Notes: a model not told the origin generated them from the sequence alone. A stretch of 64,000 nucleotides of DNA from Akebia trifoliata (GCA_017979445.1 CM030708.1:32988721-33052720); one strand, 5' to 3'; counted from the first letter of the stretch, positions 10,274 to 22,358 are shown. A program made the numbers and translations.

Positions 10274-12184
10274 TCACATACCATCTATGTTCTTCAATAC
10301 AAAATCAAAATTTGGTACATATCCTTCAACCTTCATTTGATATGTCAGATTTTGGTGTATCTCATATATCTCTTGAGATTGCAAATGAGTTGTATCTTCA
10401 GCAAGAAACCTATGAACTATGCTGTCTATTTCAATCCAACTACAACCATATGGCTTTTTTAACCCTCTCTCCCTCACCAATCTTCGGACCCTAGCGACAT
10501 CCTTCCACCTTCCCACAGAAGCATATATGTTTGATAACAAAATGCAGAAACCCAAATTAGGATCCTGAGATGACAGTATGAGGTCACCAATTTTATCGGC
10601 CAAATCAACATTCCGATGGATTCTACAAGCACTAAGCAAAGCACCCCAAATTATAGAATCGGGTGAGACTACCATGTTTTGGACCAATTCAACAGCCTCA
10701 TCTAGATACCCGGCTCTGCCTAGAAGATCCACCATACAAGCATAGTGCTCAACCTTAGGACTCAAACCCCACTTCATGACCATATTTGAAAACTGAACTC
10801 GTCCCTCCTCCACCAATCTTGAATGATTACACGCTGATAGGACTCCAATAAATGTTATATCATTCGGGTCTGTTCCATTCTTCTCCATTTGTGTGAGAAT
10901 AGCTAGAGAATCCCTCCCATTCCCGTGGTGTGCGAGACCCAATATCATGGCATTACAAAAGGCGACATCTTTATTGGCCATCTTTACAAAAACCAAGCAA
11001 GCATCATCGATACTACCACATTTCGAGTACATATCAACTAGAGAAGTAGCAAGAATCACATTTAAATCTAACCCATTTCTACCCAAGTATAGATGAACTT
11101 CTCTGCCAAGTTTTAATGCACCCAGACCAGCACAAGCCGACAACACATTTACCATCGTGATCTCGTTTGGTCTCACTGACTTAGCTTGCATAAGATAAAA
11201 CAGTTGGATTGCCTCTTCTAGCATTCCGCGCTGAACATACCCGGTGATCATGGCGTTCCAAGAAACCAAATTCTTACAAGAAATCTCATCAAAGAGTCTC
11301 CTTGCCTTTTCCACATCCCCACATTTTGAATACATGTCTATAAGAGCAGTATTCAAGATTGCATTCAAAGGGATAGCGTTAATGTCTATGAAAACTGAAA
11401 CCCATCTCCCCATTTTGAGATCGGAGAGGCTCGAACATGCGGAGAGAAGGCAAACCATCGTCGCAGCGTTAGGTTCCACGACATCTGCTGAGACAAGCAT
11501 TTGCAAGAACAGACCCAACATTTCGACGAGATTCCCTTCCCTTCCATACCCGTTTATAAGAGTAGTCCAACAAACCACATTCCTTCTAATGGGCATCGCT
11601 TCAAACAACTCTCGTGCATTTTCTATCTCTCCCCATTGGACATACCCTGAAATGATAGAATTCCAGGAAACTTCATCTCTGTCTTGCATTTCATCTAGCA
11701 CACGGTGCGCGGACCAAATACATGAACACTTACAATACATATCAATCAAAGAATTGTTCACAAAGAGATCCGATAGAAACCCAAATTTCACAACATGGGT
11801 ATGTATCTGTTCTCCTTGTTTGATAGCATCGAGGATCGAACAGGCCTTAAAGACAGATGGGTAAGTGAAATTACTTGGTTTTACATCAGTTCGAAGCATT
11901 TTGGAGTATAGAAAGAGAGAATCTTGAGGAGAGCCATTGAGGGTGTAACCTCTGATGAGGGAATTCCAAGAGTAGTCAGTAGGAGAAGGGATTTGGTCGA
12001 AGACGGCGCGAGCATGGTCGATGGAGCGAAGGTCGACAAGTTTTGTGAGGAGATGGTTATGGTGAGGAAAGCCATGAATAATGATTTGAGCATGGATTTG
12101 ATGAATTTGAGTGAGGTTGACGGAGCTGCGAAGTAGGGGAAGTAACATGGAAGGTGTGAGCCTCTTTAACTGAAAGGACTTCAC
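10274..12184 (-). CDS. Pentatricopeptide repeat protein, PLS class, E/E+ type
   Basis: Single-exon frame of 636 residues, as usual for plant PPR genes. P, L and S repeats run from about residue 30 to 530; diagnostic stretches are FDQIPSPTDYSWNSLIRGY, NNSLIDMYCKCSCIWSAHRV, NTALIDMYSKCGDVEKARRL, KNLVSWNAMITGYVQRGMLE and HYACMVDLLGRAGYLDEAV. The C-terminus has an E motif (IIWGALLSACRIHRNVDLAD, YASVGRWKDVARVRRLVRER) and an E+ motif (GCSWIEIDSIVHRFLAEDTT, EGYVPNFDFVL). The frame stops where a DYW deaminase domain would begin in DYW members, and none was recognised downstream. PLS-E proteins act in mitochondria or plastids, usually as site-specific factors in C-to-U RNA editing with a DYW partner. 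The RNA target is unknown. The N-terminus is hydrophobic and basic, consistent with organelle import. Confidence 0.93.
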   Translation of the reverse strand: MKSFQLKRLTPSMLLPLLRSSVNLTQIHQIHAQIIIHGFPHHNHLLTKLVDLRSIDHARAVFDQIPSPTDYSWNSLIRGYTLNGSPQDSLFLYSKMLRTDVKPSNFTYPSVFKACSILDAIKQGEQIHTHVVKFGFLSDLFVNNSLIDMYCKCSCIWSAHRVLDEMQDRDEVSWNSIISGYVQWGEIENARELFEAMPIRRNVVCWTTLINGYGREGNLVEMLGLFLQMLVSADVVEPNAATMVCLLSACSSLSDLKMGRWVSVFIDINAIPLNAILNTALIDMYSKCGDVEKARRLFDEISCKNLVSWNAMITGYVQRGMLEEAIQLFYLMQAKSVRPNEITMVNVLSACAGLGALKLGREVHLYLGRNGLDLNVILATSLVDMYSKCGSIDDACLVFVKMANKDVAFCNAMILGLAHHGNGRDSLAILTQMEKNGTDPNDITFIGVLSACNHSRLVEEGRVQFSNMVMKWGLSPKVEHYACMVDLLGRAGYLDEAVELVQNMVVSPDSIIWGALLSACRIHRNVDLADKIGDLILSSQDPNLGFCILLSNIYASVGRWKDVARVRRLVRERGLKKPYGCSWIEIDSIVHRFLAEDTTHLQSQEIYEIHQNLTYQMKVEGYVPNFDFVLKNIDGM

Positions 12185-12488
12185 ATGAAAGTTAGTTGGG
12201 CTAGTGGAGACTCAGTAGGTTAAAGTTAGTCATATCAAGGGTTTTTTGGTAAGAGGCTGAAAATTAGGGCTTTTAGGTCAATTTATGTTATTTCTTCTGA
12301 GCAGACTGAGGTCAAGGGCCAGGGGGCATGTTATCAGTTTCAAAACATGTGTCTGTTTGTTTTTCTTCTATAGAGAAGTAGTGTATACGATGATCTTCAG
12401 CTGCAATCAGTTCCGTTGATCAAACTGACTAATTCATTGATTAGGTGATTCTATGTGGGCACAGGCACGGGAACGGGGAACACTAGTT

Positions 12489-12615
12489 AAATCCAATGAA
12501 AAACCCTAGATATTGGGATTTGATCATTTCTCATCATAAACCGAACACGAGTCAAATCCTATGAAAAACCCTAGATATTCGGATTTGATCATTTCTCATC
12601 ATAAACCGAGCCCAT
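12489..12615. repeat. Tandem duplication of a 65-bp unit
   Basis: Two adjacent units (12489-12553 and 12554-12615) share AAACCCTAGATATT, GGATTTGATCATTTCTCATC and ATAAACCGA with few differences. It lies upstream of the PPR gene. No coding capacity or known function is apparent. Confidence 0.8.
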
Positions 12616-12789
12616 GAGGAAAAACATCGATTTCATGCCAACGATGGAAACTGATAAAATCTGATGGCTAGATATCACAAATCCCACCAAAAGGGTGGGC
12701 CAAACATGCATGGGTCAATGGGCACAAAAAACCAGCAAGTGCCTACCAACCTAGGTCATGACAGCATTGTTCTTTTAACAAATCTTTTT

Positions 12790-12947
12790 TTTTTTCTAAC
12801 CAAGTGTCCGGCCGGCTTGTGCGCACCACGACTAATCTCAAGGAGGACTACCACAGCAACCCACCACCATGGTCCCCCAATTAAATCATGAGAAAAATCC
12901 AAGAGGGGAATCAAACCCGTGATGTGCGCCTAACCCACACTTCTTCC
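12790..12947 (-). mobile_element. SINE-like retroposon with 13-bp target duplication
   Basis: The insert is flanked by AACAAATCTTTTT at 12777-12789 and 12948-12960. Read on the minus strand it starts with a tRNA-like head containing GGGTTAGGCGC (box A-like) and GGGTTTGATTCCCC (box B-like). It contains GTGGTGCGCACAAGCCGGCC, a motif found in common plant SINEs, and ends in an A tract. Direct repeats of this length next to an A tail are the signature of LINE-driven retroposition. Confidence 0.75.
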
Positions 12948-12960
12948 AACAAATCTTTTT

Positions 12961-13495
12961 CAACTACTCGTAATTCAACAAAGATTTAACATGCCGTATC
13001 AAATAATTATTTCATAAATGCAAAAACTGATAATGTATCATTTGATAAATTCCAAAAACATTCAATGTTTCCCATACAATACATTGAGCAATCTTGAATT
13101 ATAATTCATCGGAAAAAGTGCCCCATTGATTTATCAGGTAAACTTATTCATGTCTTTTAAAAAAAAAGAAGTAAAGATGACCAACATAAGGTGGTGCAAT
13201 GCACCATAAACAATTATTCCTTTGTTTGAATGCTTTATAATGCTTCAATACAAATTTGAAACCAAAGACACCTAGAAAGAATACAAATTCAACACTAACC
13301 TCATATTGAATTCCCAATGAGTTGTCTTTTATACAGAAGAACTAAAAAATTCGGACGAATAGAACTCTACCCTTTATTACCATTTCATGTAATTCAACTT
13401 TTAAGGAATTTGAATAAAAATAAATCCTACCCCTACCCCAATTCCCCAAAAGAAAATCTATACACATTTCAATCCATCATGGGGAAGATGAGAAG
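12961..13495. other. Intergenic, 3' flank of the exonuclease gene
   Basis: AT-rich, no gene seen. It should contain the 3' UTR and poly(A) region of the minus-strand exonuclease gene. No conserved element was recognised. Confidence 0.4.
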
Positions 13496-16400
13496 TCAAG
13501 CTTCCAATCTGGGCCTTGAATCCAAACACCAACACTTAAATTTTGATCTTGAAATCTCATAAAGGGCATCTGGGGACATCTCCTCAAGTTCCTTTGATCT
13601 AAAAGAATCAAAGCTGTTGGTATGGTGAGCATAATCGGTGAAATTCAATATCGTGGACCCTTCCAAAGGATGATCTTGAGAGCGCATTCTTTTATAAAGC
13701 CTCATTGCAGCCACACAATCCTCATACGGATCATGTGTTCCCGACTGAATCTCATACCTGTAAAACCAAAGTTCCATGAGAATAATACATAATTTCTTTC
13801 ATACATAATAATTGCCAAATGGACAATCGACAACAGAGAAGGATAGCCACTTACCCTAAATATGTTTGTGTTAGGTACTTGAGTGAATGGCTAACCAGAT
13901 TTGTTTTCATCAAGGGATGGTATGTGGCAGTATCCCTGTGTAATATTCAAGAAATCACCAATAAGCCATAGAGAAATGCTTTTGTTATAAGAACCAAGGA
14001 GACCTATTCTTATAAAAAATAAAATATAGATTTAAATAAGTTTCCACAGCAAACCACGCTTTAGAGAATCATATTCATGTGCAACTCAGTCAACGAGGAA
14101 ACTGTATGAAGTATACCATGCATCATTGTCAATGCCATATCCCATAACCGAGCTTCCATAAATACTCAAGGGTTCGCAACAAAGAGCCTATTTTATACTT
14201 GAAGACTTCGTAAACCATGTGGAGAGAGTTTTATGTTGGTTGTAGACCCACTCCTTAATTTGGGCTGAGACCAGCAATGCAAGAATAGCTCAGATAGGGA
14301 AGGATGTTTTGACATAGTTTTATTTAGGTGGTTAGTTTTGCACAACATATTCCTAAATCTAATCTTGGAAAAGCCTAAAGATCGAACTTGACATGCAACA
14401 ACTACAGGCAGGATCAACCACAGAGAATTCCTTTGCAACAATAGCAACACAGAATCATTAATCCAAGTTTTACGTGGAACCATGTGACGGACATGTGACA
14501 CAGCTATTAGGAAGACATCTCACAGTGCTAACCTATTCCTTCGTAATTCATACTATTTGTTTTACTTCTACATATTTCTGTAATTTCAGATACAAATTAT
14601 TCTTCAATGAAGTACCACACCACAATACTTTATCAAGATATGCACTATCTGAGCTGTAGCTCACTAGTTGAATGGTCCAGATAGATGTGCCAATGGACCA
14701 CATGCAAGGCGTGGGGTAAAGATTCATTGATGATAAACCTCATTTTTTTATGTATTTTCTCAAAGATCAAATACACCACCACTTTGGTGGCCTTGCTTAG
14801 TCACTCGAGATTTAGAAGGATTTACCTCAACAAGTGATCAGGGTAATTCATTCTCAAGCAGTCCAAATCGTGATCTAGACTGTGACCCACAAGGAGCTTA
14901 GCCTTTCCACCATCCAGTCGTGTTCTCCATATGGATTCTCCATTATACAAAATCTCCATAATCTTCTCTTGGACAAGTTTGAGCGGCATTGCATCTTTCA
15001 AATGTTCTTCTGTTATACCAGTTATTTCATATCTGAAGGTGTTTACAGCAAAAACATCATATCAGAATGATCAACTGACCAAACCTAACATGTGTCCTAA
15101 AAATATTACAAAATGAAATGAATCCATGAAAATACCTATAATTTGTGACAGGAATTTGAGGTTGCACGTAAGTGTGGAACAACACATTCTCACCTTCGTC
15201 AATGAGGCACACCCTTGCACAAAGATCAAGTGATCCATCACTTCCTCCGCCAACCATCTCGCAGTCTATAGCAACCACTTCAGGAACCCAGTTAAAATGA
15301 TTGATCTCATGCAATCCTGAAATTTCAATTTCAGATTGCATGGAAGGCATTCTGAGAGGTCCCTACAGAAGTTCATCTATATTTTAGAGGATGTAACTCA
15401 TTTTTCAAATGATAATACAATTAAAGTTGCCAATTTATGACTTAAAACAAGTAATTCCATCTCTGGACAGAATGGAGGAAAGGATTCGATTCAGCGAAGA
15501 TGATGAAGAAGAACAAGTAATTCTACCTCAACATAATTTATGGCGTTTCATTTATGCCTTTATATTTTTTTAAAGATAATGTCCATGTGTTTAGATTTCA
15601 TGGTGCCTATGTTTTTGCCTCCCATTCAATTGATAAGTTTTGTTACTGATTGAAAGAATATAGCAAGCTTTTTTTTTTTTCGATCGGTAAGAAGATAGCA
15701 AGCTTTTTGTAAACATTGGACGCTAAGCTTTTAAATTTTCACATTGGAGTACTTGTAAATATCATTAATCAACTTACAAGAGGAGCAGGGCGAGACAAGC
15801 GACACATTTCTTTATGTGCATCGAGAAGATCAGAGCTGTCAAAGATTTTCATGCAAAGGTTGCAGCCTCGGGTTATAAAGATCTTCGAGCAACTGCCTTT
15901 AGGTAATGGACCTTGAAAAGATAGGAAAAGAAGTTACAGTGAAAGAAAAAAAGTCAACACAGGAATGTGATCTTAACAATACAAATAAAAATGAAAGCAA
16001 TGATGCTGTACATTCACTAATGAAACAATATATGAAAAATTGACAATAACATTGGTTATCATATTGTTGTTACTAAGAGTTATAACTAATACAACCACTG
16101 CTACTATTATTATAGCTCAATGAATTAGATTTCATCTATCGGACAGAAAAAGACATATTTCTCAGTGTCTAAGACTTATATGAGGCGTTCGACACACTGA
16201 CCCCCAGGAGATGGCTTGTCAGTGCAGATGGATCTCAGCATGCACACACGGATTCCTGGTTACATACGATTGAACATAATCAATAGGTTTCTTACCAGTA
16301 AGATGCTCTCTCAGCGACTCAAACGATTTGCAGTGCTTTTTACAAACCCCACATCTGGGCTGATGAACTGAGTGACATGACACCTTCATGTGCTCGACAA

Positions 16401-18513
16401 GATGTTCCTTCTTTTTGTATTGCTTGTAGCATGCTGAGCATTTGTGCCTGTTGATATCCACGGATGGGAGTAAGGCGTCTACCAAATAAATTCGGAGCCA
16501 ATAAAAATATGCAATTGGGAGAAGAAATTTTTTTTCAGAAACAGTGTTTTAAGTAAAGACCATGGTGTTAAATTTCGACATATTTCCATGAAATGTACCA
16601 AAATATTTCCATGGTAATGACTAAATTCCCTCAAAAAAATTGTTCCAAATTAGAAAAATATGCCCATAAACCACAGCTTCAAACCAGATAGACTTATAAA
16701 TCCAGATACTCATAACCCAATTAGATTCTAAAACAATTACATGAATTTTAACATTGATTTGAACAACCATGCGATAGGGAGCATCCGTTTGGCACTATAA
16801 AACCCGATCCCAAACCATAAAATGAAAATTAAAGAGGGATACATCAACCATTATTTCTTTTCCACTGAGCACTTGTAAAGATGATAAAGACTTCAAGCAA
16901 AGATTGTGAGCTTTAAATAATAAAGGGCTTGATGAATAATGAGATGTGAACCGTCAGCTAACCAGAAAAATCTAATTTAAGCAGTAAGAAGGAGGTCAAT
17001 GTCCCTAAATCCAAATGGGATCAATTCTCAATGTTAATTATTGTTAACAAACTTCATGTATAGCTTTTGTGGCAGCCGTCTTCAGTTGCAACTGGTATTT
17101 GTAAAGGGACACATAATGCGTAACTACAATCCAAATTGATTCTCATAATCAAAACTCATAAGACAATATTGCAATCTTTATATGAGAAATAATTCAAATA
17201 ATATGGTCCAAGCCACCACCAGTCAAGGACAAAATTGACAGCTCAATGCATAAATATAAACGCAAGAGTTTACTATTATTGAAAGGGAGGACTGATTCAT
17301 TAACATGACCAGACCGAGACAATATGAAGACACTATATATGTGAGAGGTGCCTATAGTCTAGTCTACCGATGAAGGATATTGACATGTCAATCAAGAAAG
17401 AATGCAAGAACCTATGGTTGCCAATTCAGGTATTGTTAAGATTCTCTTATGTGATTCATGATTCAAATCGCTTTCAATATGCGTTGAGACTTAGAAATGA
17501 ATTATTTCTACTCTTGTCCCTCTTTCTTACGTGAGGCTTACACAATCTTTCTTGCATTGTTTTGTTCCCATTATGTCTAACTTAATTTCATTTTCTCTTT
17601 AAGTAGCATAGGAACTGAGAATTTCATACGGTAATGCATCATAATTTTAAAACTCAGGATTTTGTTTCTTCTCGCCCCCCACCAATACAGATGTCTTGAA
17701 CGAGATAAACCATTTAACTCGATTTACATTAATTTATAGATACTTATTGCTTGTGCCTACCGGCATGAGCACCCTCTTTGGAATTAAGAGGATAGAAGAG
17801 GAAAGACAATAAAGTTGGAGGGGTATTATTGAAAAACGTGTGGTAGAGGAAAGACAATAAAAAGCAAAATGAGATTAAATTGCAGCCACAGTTTTAAATC
17901 TCATCCGAGACCGAGATGACTCGTCCAACATGTCGTCCACGAACGAGATTGATAGACAAGTCAAATGTATCAGACGAGATTTAAAACCATGGTTCATTTT
18001 TCTCATCGTCGAATGAGACGACTCAATCGAATAGGAAAACCCGTCCGAGATGAGAAGAGACATCAAAACGAGTTTTAAAGACATGATTGCAGCAGAAGTA
18101 ACAAATAAATAAATAAAGAAAAAAAATAAAATATCAGTTTCATTGGGGGACACAAATTCATATCCATCATCCACCATGTTTCATGAACCAATAAATAAAT
18201 AAAATGTATCTACTCTACCCATTAACAATAGTATCAAATTGAGATCAAATTATATGAGAAAAAAAAATACATCAAATGAAACTCCCAAACCGAATATCGG
18301 TCACACACAGTCCGTGTAGAGAAGTCCTCAAGAATTTGATATTAGATTTCCTTGGATCCAATGAGGTATAGAGATGAACCGAAATTTAGCTTAGAATTCA
18401 GAATATCAGGAGATCCATAAATCAAATTATATGAGAAATTTAAAACACACACACACAAACTGGAAATCCAACCTCACAGTTATGGTTTTGGGAGGGTCTG
18501 CTTTGGAATCCAT
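13496..18513 (-). CDS. C2H2-type zinc-finger DEDDh 3'-5' exonuclease (RNA exonuclease 4/AEN-like)
   Basis: Seven coding exons on the minus strand: 18513-18473, 16447-16296, 15911-15778, 15362-15136, 15032-14826, 13935-13855 and 13757-13496. All junctions are GT-AG and phases agree, giving 1104 nt and 367 residues. The start MDSKADPPK fits plant members of the family. Zinc-finger-like Cys/His pairs lie at CSACYKQYKKKEHLVEHMK, CGVCKKHCKSFESLREHL and CNLCMKIFDSSDLLDAHK. The exonuclease fold follows with all acidic motifs: VVAIDCEMVGGGSDGS (ExoI), LLVGHSLDHDLDCL (ExoII) and HDPYEDCVAAMRLY (ExoIII, catalytic His and Asp). The protein should remove nucleotides from RNA or DNA 3' ends. It resembles the Arabidopsis 'exonuclease family protein' group (At3g27970 type, from memory). 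Intron 1 is about 2 kb and AT-rich. The acceptor of exon 2 was chosen because it alone joins in phase to RHKC. Substrate is unknown. Confidence 0.88.
17886..18085. repeat. Dispersed element in intron 1 of the exonuclease gene
   Basis: AGTTTTAAATCTCATCCGAG on the left and an inverse-like ACGAGTTTTAAAG on the right bound about 200 bp rich in GAGACG/CGTCTC motifs. A relative is inserted in intron 6 of hydrolase copy 3 (41565-41785), where its target duplication can be read. It is therefore probably a small DNA transposon. Confidence 0.55.
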
Positions 18514-18544
18514 GAAACAGAGTAACTCTGCTACAACCAAGAAT

Positions 18545-18682
18545 GGCGGGAAACAATGGTCGAATTAACAACGGTTTAGACCTGCAAAAGATAAAATCTA
18601 CTGCGCTTGCAGTCTGAAGTTAGGGTTCGTAAGCGGTACACCAAACCAATCAATATGTCCCGCCATTTAATTTCTATTTATA
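18545..18682 (-). promoter_or_regulatory. Promoter/leader of the exonuclease gene: TATA box and E2F-like sites
   Basis: On the minus strand TATAAATAG lies at 18682-18674, about 160 bp before the ATG at 18513. TTTCCCGCC, a perfect plant E2F-type site, is at 18553-18545, and TGGCGGGAC at 18665-18657 is a near match. E2F sites in plants mark S-phase and DNA-repair genes. Their presence here suggests, without proof, cell-cycle-linked expression. Confidence 0.45.
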
Positions 18683-18896
18683 TTAGATTGGTGTTTTCGG
18701 AGTAAAAGTTAATGTGCAAATAGAATTTCTCTTTCTTTGGCATTAAGTTATTGTTTGTAAGAGGTTCTCTGGAGTGGTGCTCTAAATAACTTCACTGTGT
18801 TAAAGTAATATTTTTATTAAGTAGAGATGATTTCAATGTGACTTCCATTTTGGAGACCCCAAAGACATCCAATCCCCAACGTGAATAAAGGAGTCC

Positions 18897-19415
18897 GACT
18901 TTGAAGTGGGGCAGCCCGTTTCAAAATTTGAAGGAACCCTTCTTTTTTCTTGACACGTGGGATTTTGAATTTTTTTCAAGATCCTATATAGTTGTTAAGA
19001 TTTGAAATACCTCACGTGTAATTCAATGGAGAGGCTTTTTCAAAAGTTTTAAACGATGCCCCCTTCAAAGTTTTTTCCTCAATGAGTCCAATTTTGAAGC
19101 GGGCAGCTCGCGTCAAAATTGGATCATTCCTAATCTTTAAAATTTAAAAAAAATAAAAATTGATAGTAAAATCTAAGACCTTAGAGTAAAGTACTTGATA
19201 GTGGATGTTGATAAATTGTCGAACCACTATAAATATTTAAAATTTGAAATAATCCTCTTTTTTATAAGACATATGGGATTTTGAATTTATTTCACAGCCC
19301 TACATATCAGCTAAAATTTGAAATACCTCCTTGGAAATGTCCCGTGTAATTTAAGGGAGAGGGTTCTTTCAAAATTTTTAAGTGGATTGCTCACTTCAAA
19401 GTTTTTTCCTAAATG
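18897..19415. repeat. Direct repeat pair, degenerate
   Basis: A segment with ACACGTGGGATTTTGAATTT, GATTTGAAATACCTC and TTCAAAGTTTTTTCCT (about 18930-19085) recurs in diverged form at about 19250-19415. A fragment is also found at 44810-44880. This looks like an old repeat family; no coding capacity. Confidence 0.5.
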
Positions 19416-20198
19416 AAGTGTACATTTTGATAATTTTGAAATGCCCTTTAATACATTTGGACTAATGAGAATGTATGGTTTGGATGGATTTTGATATTTT
19501 GGTGTTCAAAATTGCACTATTTAGATGTAGGTGTGTGTACCTAATGAAACATCTAGCAACATCCACACCACATGAGACTGTTTTAAATTATTTTATTTTA
19601 AAGTTAGAATTAATTTATTTGAGAAATATGATTTGCTTAATGGATTCTTTATCTTTGGGATAATATTTTAATGATGATGACAATGACCTTTTACATTGAA
19701 ATTAACGGTCACTAAAATCCACTTGATGCTATGTTTTAGAAAATTAGTATACCAATGAGTATTGCATAAAATGTCTTTTAAGATTGAGTTGACTCGTGAA
19801 AAAAACACATGATCCATTTAAACACAAAATCCGAAGGTAGATCTCGAAGATATATGTCCTGATTATAAATCTCAATCATTGGATTTTACATTTAAAGAGT
19901 TGAGATCATGTGCTTTTTTCGTGAGTCATTCTTAGGAGTCAAGGGATCCTAACCCAGATTGGGTTGGATGAAAATCATGAGATTTCTCATTTTTCCCTTC
20001 TTAACTTTTATTTTATTTTATCTTATTCTTCTTCTTATTCTTTCCATCTGACAAGAGTTGTCCCGAAACAAGAGATCAAGTAACAAATGCTATGAGATAA
20101 CTAGACTTGATTTGAAAAGAAAATTTTTTTTTTACATAGATTGAGAAAAGTATAACACTTACTTCAAGAAGTGGAAATGTTCCATTTTATTTTTGAGT

Positions 20199-20400
20199 GA
20201 GTGATGTAGAATGGTGTCTCATTCCTATAAAAACGTAAGGTGTTTACTTGGCACATTTTTGTTGGAATTCAAGCACTTCTGGTGGAGTGCACGATTTGGT
20301 TAAGAGTCCTAGGTGTTTCAAACTCCAACAATAACACGCCATGTAGATACCTCACCTTTATTATAGGATGGGACACCATATTGGATCAAGAGTCTTTATT
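20199..20400. mobile_element. MITE with inverted ends (GGTGTCYCATTCCTATA family)
   Basis: AGAATGGTGTCTCATTCCTA at the left and its inverse ATAGGATGGGACACCAT at the right define a hairpin-capable element of about 200 bp. Related sequences occur at about 21515-21560 and 35300-35441. No target duplication was clear. Confidence 0.5.
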
Positions 20401-20432
20401 TAATAGGAAAATCTATGAAAGTTTAAATTGAT

Positions 20433-20823
20433 GAGTGGGGATCTAGTTAGGTGTCATGTTCCTAACCAAGGTCAGGTAGCATCCTATTTTTATGTCACAT
20501 GGCATTTTTGGGACCCACTGATCATATAGATATGTGGTCCATCCCTTGGTGAACCTAAGTACAAAAAATCATAGTAATTGATTACTTGTATCCACTAGAA
20601 CTCATCTCTTGAAATTAAATCCAATGATTAGAAATCATTCTTAAGACAACACTATTATCAATAGATGCAGATCACCAATCAAACAAATCTTTTATATGTA
20701 GATTTTATAGGGGATGGACCACATATTCATTTGGTTAGTAGGTCATCAAAAATGCCATGTGGCATAAAATGGGGTGCCATCTAACATTGTTTAGGAACGG
20801 GACACTTGACTGGATCCCGACTC
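20433..20823. mobile_element. Foldback MULE-type MITE, 391 bp, 9-bp target duplication
   Basis: It is bounded by TAAATTGAT at 20424-20432 and 20824-20832. The ends are GAGTGGGGATCTAGTTAGGT and, inverted, GAGTCGGGATCCAGTCAAGT. Complementarity extends about 130 bp inward, including GCCACATGGCATTTTT and ATGTGGTCCATCCC. The 9-bp duplication fits Mutator-like transposition. Non-coding. Confidence 0.82.
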
Positions 20824-21874
20824 TAAATTGATCCATAACAAACATTAAATATATATGATGATTCATGACTTTTTTTTTACAAGGGATTAAGTTTTCTAAG
20901 TCTTAGCCCCTTTATTTCGTTAAATAAAAAAAAAAGCCGTAGGTTTGACGATTTGCCCCTATTGCACTATTAGATGTTAGTTTATTATTATTTTGTTTTA
21001 TTATTATATAATGAGGGAAGAGGGTAAAAGTAATTGGACACCAAAATTTGAATTTCAAAAATGTCCTTAACTTGAGATTTAAACTTAATATAATGAGTAT
21101 CATTTTGATAAAAAATAAGAAAATCACCACCTTAAGTCTTAAGAATCAGATTATTAGTTTTCAAAATTACAAAAAATTCTGTTTTTCTATCAAAACCTTT
21201 TAATCCATGTTTTAATTACAGATAAACCCGTTTGATACATGTGTGTTTGTACATGCCACCTTTTAGCTTCTTTTTAATAAAAAATGGGGTTAAGTTTTTT
21301 AAATCATACAAAATAATACATTATAATGTCTGATGGAGGATTCTTATAATCCTTTTCAAAAACTTTAAGGAAATTATTAGCCTCAACTCATCGTAGAGGC
21401 ACACCATCGTTCAGGCACAATGGATTCCATAAAATGCAAATTGTACTAATTCCTAGTAGGCCTATTTTGATTTCTAAGAAATCCATGTTTTTTCTATCAT
21501 GTTAAGAGTCGTGGTCTAGAATGGTGTCCCTTTCCTATAGCAACATATGATGTCTGTGCGTCATGTATTGGTTGGAGATTGACTATATTAGGCTGCATGT
21601 AATGTATAAAACGGCTTAGTTAGGAGTCCGATGTGTTTTAAATGGCTTGATTTTGAAAGTGTCCGGTCAATTGAAGAGTCTCAACCTTGTTTGATGGAAG
21701 AAAAATCCAATTTTTTAAAATTTAAATCAAATTAACCTATAAATAATACAAATAGTGATGATTTAGATGTGTCAAGTGTAAGGTGGAGGTTGAATGTGTT
21801 AGTTAGCTTAGGAAGCTAGTCCTTTTTTGGCCTCTTTAATCACATGATGGGCTAAAACGGATGGTTATAAATTA

Positions 21875-22358
21875 GGCAGATTTATCAAAACATGCACAAC
21901 TTTTCGTTTATTTATCAAAACGGTACACTATTCAAAATATTTTCGAAAATGGTAATTTTACCATTTTTGGAATTATTTTTTTTTACCAAAACAGTAAAAA
22001 CAGTCAAATGTATTTTTTTTATACCAAAAATACCCTTTTTATTTTTTGACTAAAATTACGAAAATAAAAATGATTTCGGTAAAAAAAAATTGTAAATACA
22101 TATGATTGTTGGATTACCGAAAGAGAGTGAATTTTTTTAATTGGATTTTCATTTTTTTAAGGTTAAAATTATAAATACATATGTAAAACAAAAAAAAGGG
22201 TATTTTCGGTATAAAAAATATATATTTTACTGTTTTTACCGTTTTGATAAAAAAAATTAATTTCGAAAATGGTAAAATTACCGTTTTCGAAAATATTTTG
22301 AATAGTGTACCATTTTGGTAAATAATTTCAAAAATTCTACCGTTTTGGTAAATTATTC
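21875..22358. mobile_element. Long-arm foldback element, 484 bp, 9-bp target duplication
   Basis: TATAAATTA flanks it at 21866-21874 and 22359-22367. Arms of about 170 bp are complementary, for example CGGTACACTATTCAAAATAT on the left and its near inverse ATATTTTGAATAGTGTACCA on the right, around a spacer at about 22041-22193. The transcript of such a repeat would form a long hairpin. MULE-like by duplication length. Confidence 0.85.

Noticed and set aside
11244..11864. 206-residue open frame antisense to the PPR gene
   Set aside because: It is a shadow of the PPR coding sequence on the other strand and has no protein character of its own.
16483..16485. In-frame start MVDALLPSVDIN for the exonuclease
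   Set aside because: The codon is TTG, not ATG. A better solution is the upstream exon 18513-18473 joined in phase at 16447, giving a start typical of the family.
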